DNA of 44,522 nucleotides, from NCBI GenBank assembly GCA_009782515.1, contig WRIY01000020.1, positions 1-44,522 of the forward strand, read 5' to 3'. Position numbers and translations under genes: made by a program. A model generated the notes under the pieces. That model did no database searches, had not been told where the DNA came from, and saw nothing but the letters and a program-made list of their open reading frames with translations. Each line of letters starts with the position of its first letter. The stretch's first letter is position 1. Positions 26,023-34,731 of the stretch are shown here, in pieces. The stretch comes from Eubacteriaceae bacterium. Its GTDB lineage: Bacteria > Bacillota > Clostridia > Eubacteriales > Anaerofustaceae.

Positions 26023-27291
26023 CTATTGGCCTTCGTTTATCCTTACAATGTCGCTTCCAAGGGCCAGCAGCTTTTCGACTATGCGGTCATAGCCTCTGTC
26101 TATGTGCTGAAGGTCTGTTATTTCCGTTGTGCCTTCTGCGGCCAGGCCTGCTATAAGCATTGCTGCGCCGGCGCGAAGGTCTGTTGAATGTATGCGATCC
26201 GATTTGAGCGAGGCAACTCCGCTTATGTACGCCCTTGAGCCTTCGTAGCGGGTTTTCGCGCCCATCTTGTTGAGCTCCTCAAGATACCGGAAGCGGTTTT
26301 CGAAGATATTCTCATCGATTATGCTATCGCCTTCAGCCAGGCACATTAGCACGCCCATTGGCTGCTGCAGGTCTGTAGGAAAGCCCGGATACGGCATGGT
26401 TTCAAGGTTTATCGCTTTAAGCGGCCTATTGCCGATGACTCGCACATAATCATCGCCAAAGAGCACATCGCAGCCCATTTGAATAAGCTTCTCCGCAATA
26501 ATGCCCAGATGCTCGGGAATGATTCTTGTTACGGTTACATCGCCTTTTGTGGCAGCAGCGCAAATCATATATGTGCCTGCTGTGATTTGGTCAGGCACTA
26601 TGGAGTAGTCTGCTGCATGTAGCGACTTTACCCCGGTTATTCGTATCTGGGATGTGCCTGCGCCTGTTATTAAAGCGCCGCAGCAGTTCAAATAGTTTGC
26701 TATGTCCTCAACATGCGGCTCCCTTGCGGCGTTGTTTATAACAGTCTCGCCTTCGGCTGTTACAGCCGCAAGCATGATGTTGATCGTTGCGCCTACGCTT
26801 GCAAATGCAAAGTCAATATTGCATCCGATGAGCCTGTCTGCATGAATCTCGATGTAATCGCTGTTTTCGCCGATGACGGTTGCCCCGAGCGCCTGAAAGC
26901 CTTCAATATGAAAGTCGATTGGCCTGGCGCCTATGTCACAGCCTCCGGGGAAGGCGATTCTCACCGTTCCAAATCTCGCAAGCAGCGCGCCAAGCAGATA
27001 GTACGAGGCCCTCATGTTTGTGGCCTCTTCATCGATGAGGCCTGCATTTGCAGGGTCTACAAATGTTGTGTCTATGTCCAGCCTGTCGCCTGAGTAGCTG
27101 ACTACAGCTCCCAGCTTTTCCATAATGCTTATATAGTTTCTTATATCGGAGATATCAGGGACGTTTTTTATGCTGCAATAGCCGCCTGCAAGAATAGTTG
27201 CTGGGATAATGCCAAGTGCAGCGTTTTTTGCCCCCATTACCTCAACTTGCCCATGCAGGGCTTTTCCGCCCTTAATCAGTATTTTCTCCAT
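26023..27291 (-). CDS. murA: UDP-N-acetylglucosamine 1-carboxyvinyltransferase
   Basis: First committed enzyme of peptidoglycan synthesis, transferring enolpyruvate from PEP to UDP-GlcNAc; 422 residues. The N-terminus MEKILIKGGKALHGQVEVMGAKNAAL contains the catalytic-site Lys22. The PEP-binding cysteine is present as C118 in FPGGCDIGARPIDFH, so fosfomycin sensitivity is expected from this residue. The C-terminal half carries VPDQITAGTYM, YPGFPTDLQQP and DLRAGAAMLIAGL. Start 27291 follows GAGG, 7 nt after rluD; the longer frame reads into rluD. Confidence 0.95.
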   Translation of the reverse strand: MEKILIKGGKALHGQVEVMGAKNAALGIIPATILAGGYCSIKNVPDISDIRNYISIMEKLGAVVSYSGDRLDIDTTFVDPANAGLIDEEATNMRASYYLLGALLARFGTVRIAFPGGCDIGARPIDFHIEGFQALGATVIGENSDYIEIHADRLIGCNIDFAFASVGATINIMLAAVTAEGETVINNAAREPHVEDIANYLNCCGALITGAGTSQIRITGVKSLHAADYSIVPDQITAGTYMICAAATKGDVTVTRIIPEHLGIIAEKLIQMGCDVLFGDDYVRVIGNRPLKAINLETMPYPGFPTDLQQPMGVLMCLAEGDSIIDENIFENRFRYLEELNKMGAKTRYEGSRAYISGVASLKSDRIHSTDLRAGAAMLIAGLAAEGTTEITDLQHIDRGYDRIVEKLLALGSDIVRINEGQ

Positions 27292-27298
27292 TTGCGCC

Positions 27299-28225
27299 TC
27301 AATTGGTTGTATTGTCTGTACTTTGGGTTTCTGAAGGGATGAGCGGGCTGAATCTCTTTGGAATGCCGGTTTCAAAGGCCATTTTTTCCCCTGTTGCCGG
27401 GTGGCTTATCTCCAGCCTGTATGCGTGCAGCAGCTGGCTTTCAAAGCGCTTATCAAGCTCAGTTTCAAGGCCGTATTTCTCATCGCCAATAACCGGGTGG
27501 CCGATATAGGCCATATGAACCCTTATCTGGTGGGTCCTGCCGGTATACAGGCTTAGCCTGAGCAGGCTGTAGCCTGCAAATTGCTCTTCGAGCTCATACT
27601 CTGTCTTGGCCATTCGGCTTGCAGCGGGCAGCACTGCCATCTTAGTCCTGTTTGAAGGGTCTTTTCCGTATGGCGTCTCAATAATGCCCCTGGCATTTGC
27701 AAAATTCCCATGCACAAGGGCAGTGTAGCGCCTTACGGCAGTTCGCTCGCTGAATTGTTTGGCGAGGCTGTAGTAGGCGATGTCGCTTTTGGCAACTGCC
27801 AAAAGCCCTGAAGTGCCTTTGTCAAGGCGGTGCACAACTCCGGGCCTTTCAATGCCTGCTGCCAGCGAGAGTTCCCCCACATGATATAGCAGGGCATTTA
27901 CAAGCGTGCCCCCCTCGCCGTTTTTTGACGGGTGGACGCTTATGCCTACCGGCTTGTCAAGCACAGCGATATCGCTGTCCTCATATACAATATTAACAGG
28001 GATATTTTCCGGCTCAGGGATAGGGCTTAGGGCCTCGGGGCTTTCGTAGCTGACCTCATCGCCCGGCTTCAGGCTGTATGATGGCTTTGCGCGCTTGCCG
28101 GTGACGGCAGCATAGCCGGCATCTATCATATCGCGCACAGCCTGGCGGGACAATTGCGCTTGCCTTGCCACAAACGCGTCAAAGCGCATGCCTTCATCCT
28201 CTATTCCCACTGTAACAGATATCAA
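27299..28225 (-). CDS. rluD: RluA/RluD-family 23S rRNA pseudouridine synthase
   Basis: Pseudouridine synthase of 308 residues. An N-terminal S4 RNA-binding domain (about 12-60: RFDAFVARQAQLSRQAVRDMI) precedes the catalytic domain, with VLDKPVGISVHP, PGVVHRLDKGTSGLL (catalytic Asp135) and YTGRTHQIRVHMAYIGHPVIGDEKYG. RluD-type enzymes modify helix 69 of 23S rRNA; the exact target here is inferred. Its start overlaps ylmH by 4 nt (ATGA). Context matches the ylm cluster of Gram-positive bacteria. Confidence 0.93.
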   Translation of the reverse strand: MISVTVGIEDEGMRFDAFVARQAQLSRQAVRDMIDAGYAAVTGKRAKPSYSLKPGDEVSYESPEALSPIPEPENIPVNIVYEDSDIAVLDKPVGISVHPSKNGEGGTLVNALLYHVGELSLAAGIERPGVVHRLDKGTSGLLAVAKSDIAYYSLAKQFSERTAVRRYTALVHGNFANARGIIETPYGKDPSNRTKMAVLPAASRMAKTEYELEEQFAGYSLLRLSLYTGRTHQIRVHMAYIGHPVIGDEKYGLETELDKRFESQLLHAYRLEISHPATGEKMAFETGIPKRFSPLIPSETQSTDNTTN

Positions 28226-28965
28226 GACAGTTTCCTCAATATTATGCGAATATTTCCCTTTTTGGTCGTGCCCAAGATTTCGCCGATGAGCAGCCTGCCT
28301 TTTGAGCGCACGCTGAACAGATCGCCCTCTTTTGCCGTATACGACGCTTTGGCGATAGCCTTGTGGTTGACGAGCACTTTGCCGTTTTTAATAAGATCAG
28401 AGGCTTCCTGCCGGCTCATTTTAAAAGCCGCATGAAGCAGCGTGTCTGCCCTCATGCTCGAAACGGTTGCAGAAATGTCTGTATAGACTGGCTCGGTTGC
28501 AAACGCTTCGCTCAGAGGGATTATCTCAGGCTTTACAGATGAGCCGCCGACTTCCTTAAGCTCATTTATAAGGAAGGCGGCTATAGGCTCTGAAGCGTAT
28601 ACCTGGCACAGGCTTCCTTGAAGCTGTATGTCGCCTATTCTGTCGCGCTCAGCGCCAAGGCTTGTTATTGCCCCCAAAACATCCCGATGGCCGATGCTTT
28701 CCCCCACCTGCATTTGTATGCAGGAAATAGGGAATTCGCCATAGCCGGGATCCATGCCTTTGGGGAATATAGCCATCATCCTTCTTTCGCAGTTCTCATG
28801 GCCTCCAAAAAAAAGGCAGTCGGCAGATGGGTAGCGGGCTATTTCCCTCTCAACAGCCATCTGCACTGCCGGTTCGCAAAAGCTAAAAAAATCGCGGCTG
28901 CCATGCTCTTGGGCCTGGATTGCCGCTTCTTCGACCTGTTGTGCTAAGTATTCTTTTTTTGCCAT
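28222..28965 (-). CDS. ylmH: RNA-binding protein YlmH (S4 domain)
   Basis: Protein of 247 residues homologous to YlmH, a conserved ribosome/tRNA-binding S4 protein linked to cell division and translation quality control. The N-terminal part has SADCLFFGGHENCERRMMAIFP and ISCIQMQVGESIGHRDVLGAITSLGAERDRIGDIQ, the family's hallmark. The C-terminal S4 domain is seen as ADTLLHAAFKMSRQEASDLIKNGKVLVNHK. It lies between sepF and rluD in the same order as in Bacillus-like ylm clusters. Confidence 0.92.
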   Translation of the reverse strand: MAKKEYLAQQVEEAAIQAQEHGSRDFFSFCEPAVQMAVEREIARYPSADCLFFGGHENCERRMMAIFPKGMDPGYGEFPISCIQMQVGESIGHRDVLGAITSLGAERDRIGDIQLQGSLCQVYASEPIAAFLINELKEVGGSSVKPEIIPLSEAFATEPVYTDISATVSSMRADTLLHAAFKMSRQEASDLIKNGKVLVNHKAIAKASYTAKEGDLFSVRSKGRLLIGEILGTTKKGNIRIILRKLS

Positions 28966-29005
28966 AGTGGCCTCAGCTAGATTCTTCGTATTATATTATA
29001 TGCAT

Positions 29006-29476
29006 TTAGTAGACGTCTTCTTCGTCTTCGTATTCAAATTCGTCTTCGAAATTTTCGTCATACACTGTTGAAGCTGCCTGCGAGTCTGTTTTTCTGACGT
29101 AGACGTTGTGCGGGGCGATTACATAAACATAGCGATCTATTTCCTGCACTGTGCCCCTAAGCACATAGCTGGCCCCTGTAATAAAGTCAAAGAGCCTTTG
29201 GCAGTCTTCAAACTCAAGCTTCTCTACATTTATAACTACTGTTCTGTTCAGCTTAAGCTCATCGCATATCGCTTTCGCGTCGCCGATGCGGTTTGGCTCA
29301 AACAGCACCACATGCGCAGATTTTTCTTCTGCCTCTGCGCTCTCCGCTATTGGCTGGCTTGCAGGAGGCGGCGGCGCTGTAGCTACGGACTCAGCCTTGT
29401 CTTCCTCTCCTCCTGACTCAGGGTAGACGACTTCAAAACCGAAAGTGCTCAGTATTTTCTCACTAAATTTGCTCAT
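29006..29476 (-). CDS. sepF: Cell division protein SepF
   Basis: FtsZ-associated division protein of about 156 residues that polymerises and tethers FtsZ to the membrane. The start is taken at MSKFSEKILSTFGF (short amphipathic membrane-targeting helix); a longer frame to 29536 lacks support. A Pro/Ala/Glu-rich linker leads to the SepF core: HVVLFEPNRIGDAKAICDELKLNRTVVINVEKLEFEDCQRLFDFITGASYVLRGTVQEI. The last 20 residues are strongly acidic (DENFEDEFEYEDEEDVY), an addition I do not recall from typical SepF. Confidence 0.92.
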   Translation of the reverse strand: MSKFSEKILSTFGFEVVYPESGGEEDKAESVATAPPPPASQPIAESAEAEEKSAHVVLFEPNRIGDAKAICDELKLNRTVVINVEKLEFEDCQRLFDFITGASYVLRGTVQEIDRYVYVIAPHNVYVRKTDSQAASTVYDENFEDEFEYEDEEDVY

Positions 29477-29698
29477 GCAAAACATGCTGCACAAAAAGCC
29501 AATTCGCCTATTCTTCGAATGAATTTGCTTATGCACTGAGAATATGATTGCTTTGTTATTTGCTTGTAATCAGAGCTTGTCTTATGAATGTATGTAATAG
29601 GCGTTTAAGGTATTTGGCTGTCCGGGCAGCTCTCCTTTCCCAGCTTTTCCTGTCTTAAAATGCTCTCGAAATATATAAAGCGCATGCAGCTTGCTTTT

Positions 29699-30388
29699 TT
29701 ATGCTTCAAAAATGGCCCTTCCTATCCTAACCATAGTGGAGCCATTGCGAATGGCGCTCTCAAAATCGTTGGTCATGCCCATGGACAATATTTGCATATC
29801 CATGTTGGCATATTCTGAAGACTGCTCTCGTGCCTTTTCAAATAGGCTTCTGGTCCGGGCGAACAGGCTGCCAAGGTAGCCCCCGTCATTTGTATCAGGC
29901 GCAATCATCATCAGCCCCTTGACTCTCAGGCCATCAAGGAGGGATATATCCTCCATAGCCTGCCAGATGCTCTCAGGCTCAAAGCCATGCTTTTGGCCTT
30001 CCATTGCAGTATTGATCTGCAAAAGGCATTCCTGGGGCGATCCTAGTGCTGATGCCCGCTTGCTTATCGCCTGTGCAAGGCGCACAGAATCTACTGACTG
30101 CACCATGCCTGCCTTGCCAAGCACTGCATTTATCTTATTTGACTGAAGCGTTCCAATCATATGCCATGTGGCTTTGCCTTCAAAGGATTCATGCTTTGAA
30201 ACCAGCTCCTGGACTCTGTTTTCGCCGAAAAGAGATATGCCGCTATCATAAGCTTCGGCAATTTCCTCTATTGAGCGGTTTTTTGAAACTGCAACAAGCG
30301 CTACAGGCCCAAAGCCGGCTTTATCCGATTCCTTTTCAATTGTCTCCAGAATTCGTTTCACATTGTCTTTTATCATACAATACCGCAT
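29699..30388 (-). CDS. ylmE: YggS/YlmE-family pyridoxal phosphate homeostasis protein
   Basis: PLP-binding TIM-barrel protein of 229 residues (225 from ATG 30376). The PLP lysine is in VALVAVSKNRSIEEIAEAY. Further family motifs: FGENRVQELVSKHE, WHMIGTLQSNK, VQSVDSVRLAQAI and the C-terminal MGMTNDFESAIRNGSTMVRIGRAIF. It buffers PLP and affects amino acid balance. It heads the minus-strand ylmE-sepF-ylmH-rluD-murA-walJ cluster, separated from sepF by about 220 nt. Confidence 0.93.
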   Translation of the reverse strand: MRYCMIKDNVKRILETIEKESDKAGFGPVALVAVSKNRSIEEIAEAYDSGISLFGENRVQELVSKHESFEGKATWHMIGTLQSNKINAVLGKAGMVQSVDSVRLAQAISKRASALGSPQECLLQINTAMEGQKHGFEPESIWQAMEDISLLDGLRVKGLMMIAPDTNDGGYLGSLFARTRSLFEKAREQSSEYANMDMQILSMGMTNDFESAIRNGSTMVRIGRAIFEA

Positions 30389-30418
30389 TCAAAAAGCTGT
30401 ATTTTGCTAAACAAAAAA

Positions 30419-30427
30419 ATTATACCA
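30419..30427 (-). promoter_or_regulatory. Extended -10 promoter for the ylmE-sepF cluster
   Basis: On the minus strand TGGTATAAT (TGnTATAAT) lies about 30 nt upstream of the ylmE start. No strong -35 is needed for this class, and none is obvious. Confidence 0.5.
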
Positions 30428-30715
30428 TATATTCGGAGATATTCATGTTTCATAATTGAAGTTTGCTTTTGTTTGATTCTATTATGCAAAGCTATTGCCA
30501 GCATATAAATAAGAAGCTAAAATGCAGGGCCGGGCAATTGGATGCTTTTATTTTACAGTGTTAAAATCGCTAAAGCTGTGCCTGCAAGCATTTGCTCATG
30601 CGCAGCTTGCGCCCGCGGCAAAAGCTTTATTATCTACAGCCGGAGTTTAGGCACTAAGGCGCTGGGAAAAAACGCTCAGAGCGATCGCTGCGATGTTTAT
30701 GCTTTTGCGCTGAGC

Positions 30716-30940
30716 CTAATATTCTGCTTCAACACACCATGAAAAGCCCAAACCTTCCAAGATTTGCTCTGCCTCTTCGGAACTTTTGCCAACAAGGTTT
30801 GGAACCTCCGGCTCTTCTGTTTGCACTTGGCATATTGATTTCGCATCAAAAAGATTCAATATGCGTTCTGCTGCCAATACCTGAAAGGCTGTAACTGTAA
30901 GAAATGCCGCTATTGCAAATGCTAATGCTTTATACTTCAT
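30716..30940 (-). CDS. Small exported or membrane protein with a single PASTA motif
   Basis: Protein of 74 residues. A signal peptide or membrane helix (about 5-24) is followed by a short linker and EVPNLVGKSSEEAEQILEGLGFSW, the first half of a PASTA domain (usually found in PBPs and PknB-type kinases, binding muropeptides). The full repeat is about 65 residues, so this is a truncated or minimal PASTA. AAAGGAG precedes the ATG at 30940 at ideal spacing, which argues it is a translated gene. It is upstream of the ylmE cluster on the same strand. Confidence 0.65.
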   Translation of the reverse strand: MKYKALAFAIAAFLTVTAFQVLAAERILNLFDAKSICQVQTEEPEVPNLVGKSSEEAEQILEGLGFSWCVEAEY

Positions 30941-31231
30941 TGTTCGAGCTCCTTTGGCTTTACCGAAATCGTTATTGCTGGCAAAATTATGGCACTAAGC
31001 TGCCTCATTTCGAAACAAGTGCACTATTTGATGGTATTGCGCAAATGCAGCCTCAACAAGCTCGGCAGAATTGCTCTGCCATAGCATATAAATGCCTGAT
31101 TAATTCCAACAGCGCTTGCGCTATGCATACAGCACCGTTATTTACGGCTGTCCGGCGCACTTTAGGCCTTTAGGCTTTCCTTCGTTTGCATAAGCGCCCG
31201 TGTGAAAACATCTGGCGTTTTTTTTGCCAAA

Positions 31232-31269
31232 AGAAATAAGCCCCCGCATAGCTGTGCTTTGGGGGGCTT
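31232..31269 (-). terminator. Rho-independent terminator of the Amidase_6 gene
   Basis: On the minus strand AAAGCCCCCC and GGGGGCTT form a stem with a ~15-nt loop, followed by ATTTCTTTT. It lies just after the stop at 31277. Confidence 0.8.
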
Positions 31270-31276
31270 TGCAGGG

Positions 31277-31846
31277 TTAGTACTTGATTCGTACGAGATA
31301 CCAGGTAGCATTTCTCTTTGTAGAGTCCGCCATCACTGGGGTATAGCTCCACGTCAGGTTTTTTCGATCTGTAGTGTTTGCGCAAATTTTTGGCACGCCG
31401 TCTACTATATCTGTAACAATGGCTACATGGTGCATGCTTCCAGTAGACTTCCAGTCATAAAAGACCAGATCCCCGACCTGAAGCAGGCCGTTCTTTGCTG
31501 AAGGTTCGGAATCATAGCGCTTTATAAGCTCTCCGTTGCCGCTTCTGATAAGCCATCTATACATTGATGTAGCGCCGTCCCAAGCTCCCGAGCGCAAATA
31601 CCATGTGTCATCAGGCTTAAGCCTGCCTGAAGCATACAGGCACTGGGAGACGTAGTTCGCGCAATTTGCATCGCTATACCTATGATAGTGGTCGTTGGTT
31701 GTTAATGCATACTTTACTGCATATGAAGCTGCCTTGCGCCTGCTATCTGTCATTTGTGCCCTGGATGATGCGCTAGCCGGGCTGGCAATGCATACGCAAA
31801 GCGCAACAGCCAAAAATGCTGCTGCGATTTTTTTTTGTTTGTGCAT
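31277..31846 (-). CDS. Secreted putative amidase-domain (Amidase_6) protein
   Basis: Exported protein of 189 residues. AGGAGG lies 8 nt before the ATG at 31846, and the protein opens with MHKQKK, a hydrophobic core and ASPASASS (cleavage about residue 27). The mature part is a papain-like amidase domain: RKAASYAVKYALTTNDHYHRYSDANCANYVSQCLYASG with Cys62 as probable nucleophile, VGDLVFYDWKS, and the His in MHHVAIVTDI. Such domains occur in putative cell-wall hydrolases; cleavage of peptidoglycan is an inference. Monocistronic with its own terminator. Confidence 0.87.
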   Translation of the reverse strand: MHKQKKIAAAFLAVALCVCIASPASASSRAQMTDSRRKAASYAVKYALTTNDHYHRYSDANCANYVSQCLYASGRLKPDDTWYLRSGAWDGATSMYRWLIRSGNGELIKRYDSEPSAKNGLLQVGDLVFYDWKSTGSMHHVAIVTDIVDGVPKICANTTDRKNLTWSYTPVMADSTKRNATWYLVRIKY

Positions 31847-32267
31847 TAGCTGTTTCCTCCTGATTGCTATAAACTGGCAACAAGAGTTTAGCATCGAACT
31901 TTTTTATCGCGATTACCGGTCGGTTAAGCTTTCATGGCTATAAATTTCGATTGGCTGGCCAGCTTGAAAAAAATTAAATACAAGCTAAAGCAAGAAACAA
32001 GCCAAGGCAGAGGGCATAGTTATGCCTGTAATGGCTATAATTAGAGTTGGTAACGATTTCTATATAAGCACTCTGAAGTATAGTATAATTTTTACCGTAG
32101 ATTTTATTTATTTATCCATGCAATAATGATAAAGCCGGCATTTGCGTTAGAGCCCCTATATGAAGCTGTAATGCTATGCTAATTGAAACTGCGCTGTCTT
32201 GCGATCCCTTTTTTACAGCTTTTATAGAGGGCAAGCAAGGCAATAAAACGATAATGGAGGCAGCAGC
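31847..32267. other. Intergenic region, no gene seen
   Basis: About 420 nt between divergent genes; it should hold promoters for both. The plus-strand frame at 32176 has no supporting evidence. TATAAT at about 32085 lacks a clear partner. Confidence 0.4.
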
Positions 32268-32927
32268 ATGTGGCAATGCCCTATATGCGAACGAAGCTTT
32301 TCAAAGCCAAACCAAAGCCATTACTGCACGAAAGCCAATTCGATTGATGAGTATATTGAAAGCCAGCCTGAAGAAGTGCAGCCGATTTTAAAGAGCGTTC
32401 GCTCAGCTATCAGAAGTGCCCTGCCAAATGCTGAGGAAAGAATGTCATACCAGATGCCTACGTTCTGGCAGGGCAAAAATATCATACATTTCGCGGGCTT
32501 TAAGCGCCATTTCGGCCTGTATCCGGGCGAATTGTCTCAATTGCCATTCAAAGAAAGGCTGTCCGGCTATAAAACAACAAAAGGCGGAGTGCAATTCCCA
32601 TACGAGATGCCTATCGATTATGAGCTGATAGCTGACTTAGCCAAGTGGGCGGCATCAGAGGCTGAAGAAAAAAGCAATGAGAGCGCTGCCGCTAAGCGGA
32701 CTGTAAGGCCGCGCTACCCTATGCCTTCGTATTTAGCCATCGCTCTTGATGAGAGCGGCATGAGGGAGCGCTATGATGCACGGCCCGCTTACCAGAGAAA
32801 TGACTATATTAGCTGGATAGAAAGGGCAAAAAGAGAAGACACAAGGCAAAAGCGCATAGCGCAAATGCTTGATGAGCTTCAAGCCGGTGACAGCTATATG
32901 GGTATGGCCTACAATGCAAAGCTATGA
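32268..32927 (+). CDS. Fusion protein: zinc-ribbon, DUF1801 and YdeI/OmpD-associated domains
   Basis: Protein of 219 residues with three parts. Residues 1-22 have C4-x2-C7...H18-x-C20, probably a small zinc site. About 27-125 match DUF1801 (YdhG-like, iron-chaperone fold): PEEVQPILKSVRSAIRSALPNAEERMSYQMPTFW, then FAGFKRHFGLYPG. The C-terminal part (about 150-210) matches the YdeI/OmpD-associated family, with RYDARPAYQRNDYISWIERAKREDTRQKRIAQMLDEL. The combination is known in Firmicutes; the molecular role is not established. GGAGG lies 6 nt before the ATG. Confidence 0.82.
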   Translation: MWQCPICERSFSKPNQSHYCTKANSIDEYIESQPEEVQPILKSVRSAIRSALPNAEERMSYQMPTFWQGKNIIHFAGFKRHFGLYPGELSQLPFKERLSGYKTTKGGVQFPYEMPIDYELIADLAKWAASEAEEKSNESAAAKRTVRPRYPMPSYLAIALDESGMRERYDARPAYQRNDYISWIERAKREDTRQKRIAQMLDELQAGDSYMGMAYNAKL

Positions 32928-33331
32928 ATAAAGCTTCATGCCAAGGCTATAAGTGCTAGCAGGCAGAGTTCTTTAGCTCGCTTTGTAGCCAATTAACACT
33001 ATAATTAACGAACAAGAATATACCTGCCGCTTGATCTGTGAATGTGTTATTTCCATCTTAAATATAAAATTAGGCTTCAAATGAGCACATGGCAGGCCGC
33101 AGCACAGCTCTGCACTGATAAGTATCCAATGAAACATAGACAATCATAACAGTTAATAAATGGAAGTTTAAAGCCATTCACGTTGGCTATGGCGCACGAG
33201 CAGAACCATGCATACGCTATCTCTTCAACAATGGTATAGCAATAGATAAAGGCAATTCTAATGCTTTGCATGCATGATCGGTATTGCAATTAAAAGCAGG
33301 GCGAAATGTCAGATTCGTATTATATGTAAAA
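32928..33331. other. Intergenic region, no gene seen
   Basis: About 400 nt between convergent genes without a supported coding frame. The minus-strand frame at 33077-33289 has no ribosome site or recognisable family. Confidence 0.4.
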
Positions 33332-33357
33332 GGCATTGGAGTTTAAAGCCCAATGCC
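33332..33357 (-). terminator. Terminator of the Cys-cluster protein gene
   Basis: On the minus strand GGCATTGG, a 10-nt loop, CCAATGCC, then TTTTACAT. It lies 13 nt after the stop at 33370. Confidence 0.75.
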
Positions 33358-33369
33358 CTAAGCTTATCT

Positions 33370-33801
33370 CTAACTGCAAACATATCTGTATAGTTTTAAG
33401 CTGCTAATACCAATCGTTACTTGTGGTGAATTTATTGGTAAATCTACTTTAATGCCTAGGTTTTTTCGCATGGAACCGTTCTTTATTGCTGTGCAAAAAT
33501 TAAGTTGCACATTATTAGCCCCAGGCTTAGCATTGATTGTTTGATTATCAATAGATTCATTTGTCATCAAATCAATTAGAGATAAGCGTACAGGTGTAGT
33601 TGTAGGTGGCGTAGTTTGTGTACCATCAACTGTTATTACCGTGCTAAATACGCCATAGTAAGTGCAATCGTTAAGCCTTTTGCTAGTTCCTGGCAATATT
33701 TCAGTAGCTGCAGTTGTTGTTGTTGTTGGACCAAGTTCGCCCTTCGCAAAGTGAATTGTGGTAACATACTGTAAACAGCAGTTTTGCTTACAGGTGCTCA
33801 T
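33370..33801 (-). CDS. Thr-rich beta-structured protein with N-terminal Cys cluster, unknown function
   Basis: Protein of 143 residues, without signal peptide. GGAGG lies 8 nt before the ATG. It begins MSTCKQNCCLQYV and has further cysteines at NDC, NFC and the penultimate YVCS. The body is beta-rich and Thr-rich with a TTTTTAAT run and ITVDGTQTTPPTTTPVRLSLIDL. A short protein with a Cys-Cys N-terminus and a beta sandwich recalls, in layout only, the endospore-appendage subunits (Ena/DUF3992). I cannot show homology, so this is a suggestion. It is monocistronic with its own terminator, on the origin-proximal side of the left arm. Confidence 0.55.
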   Translation of the reverse strand: MSTCKQNCCLQYVTTIHFAKGELGPTTTTTAATEILPGTSKRLNDCTYYGVFSTVITVDGTQTTPPTTTPVRLSLIDLMTNESIDNQTINAKPGANNVQLNFCTAIKNGSMRKNLGIKVDLPINSPQVTIGISSLKLYRYVCS

Positions 33802-33981
33802 TTAAGCCTCCATATAATCTAAAATAAATTGGATACACTGTATATATATGTACAATATGCTGTTTTGCCATAGATTTTTTACATTATTTATCGATATGAA
33901 ACGAATATCCTGCTACCTCAGTCATATTATCAATAAACATCCACGAGACCGTTGATACAGTATATATAGAGCCTGTAACCA

Positions 33982-34040
33982 ATGCCTGCCTACGTAGCCA
34001 TTGCTTTAGACTAGAGAGATGAGAGTAGCATGATGTGCCC
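33982..34040 (+). pseudogene. Possible decayed fragment of a YdeI/OmpD-associated domain gene
   Basis: The plus strand reads MPAYVAIALD and then a stop. The intact gene at 32268-32927 has MPSYLAIALDESGMRERYD. The nucleotide match continues past the stop with small gaps (GAGAG, ATGAG, AGC, ATGATG). Most differences in the first ten codons are at third positions, as expected for a copy once under selection. Nothing alignable follows. It is too short for certainty. Confidence 0.35.
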
Positions 34041-34702
34041 AAAGTCCATTTGCTATTTTTGTGAGGAATTAAAATCCAATGGAGCAACTTTCAGCTATAC
34101 AAAAGTGATGCCATTTTTCCACATAAACATTCGAGAGATATTCGTTCTGGCATTCTTGTTCTACAATCAAGACTAAACATGGAGATAGATTTGCATCCCA
34201 TTCATCGCCATATATTGGATATAATTATTACATATATATCCATTTTTAGAGTCCAAAAAGTACAAGAATTATAGCTGCATGCTTCATACAATAATTTATA
34301 TACAATATTCTATTCAAGTTTAATTATGAAATTTCCCGATGAATATTTGTACATTATCGCCTTTATAATTCCATTTTCTGAACAGCAATCGCCTGAAATT
34401 TGTTGAATAAAATACTTTTCATAACTACAAATTTTGTTTTTTACTGGAGATACACAAGGTTTGCAGCATGCCCTCGTAACTTTTGAATTTCAATGTAACA
34501 TTTCAATTTCGCATTTTGTCAATATTTATAGATGCAAAAGTGTAAGGCTTGTATTCGATTATTAGAATTTGAACAAAAAAATAAATCGAACATGATTAAG
34601 CGGACTTTTTGATTCAAAATTTGGTGCATACATCAAAAGCGCCATATTTAGCGCGAAACTAGAGTGTCATCACATATATGTTTGAGTTACAATTAGTTCC
34701 AA

Positions 34703-34731
34703 TGTTGATAACTTCGGCATTATGTTGATAA
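34703..34731 (-). promoter_or_regulatory. Pair of inverted DnaA boxes left of oriC
   Basis: Two exact minus-strand copies of TTATCAACA at 34703-34711 and 34723-34731, starting 20 bp apart (about two helical turns). Their orientation is opposite to the main cluster 400 bp to the right. Confidence 0.7.

Noticed and set aside
33884..34087. Minus-strand 67-codon frame left of oriC
   Set aside because: No ribosome site and it runs antisense to the better-supported YdeI-like relic.
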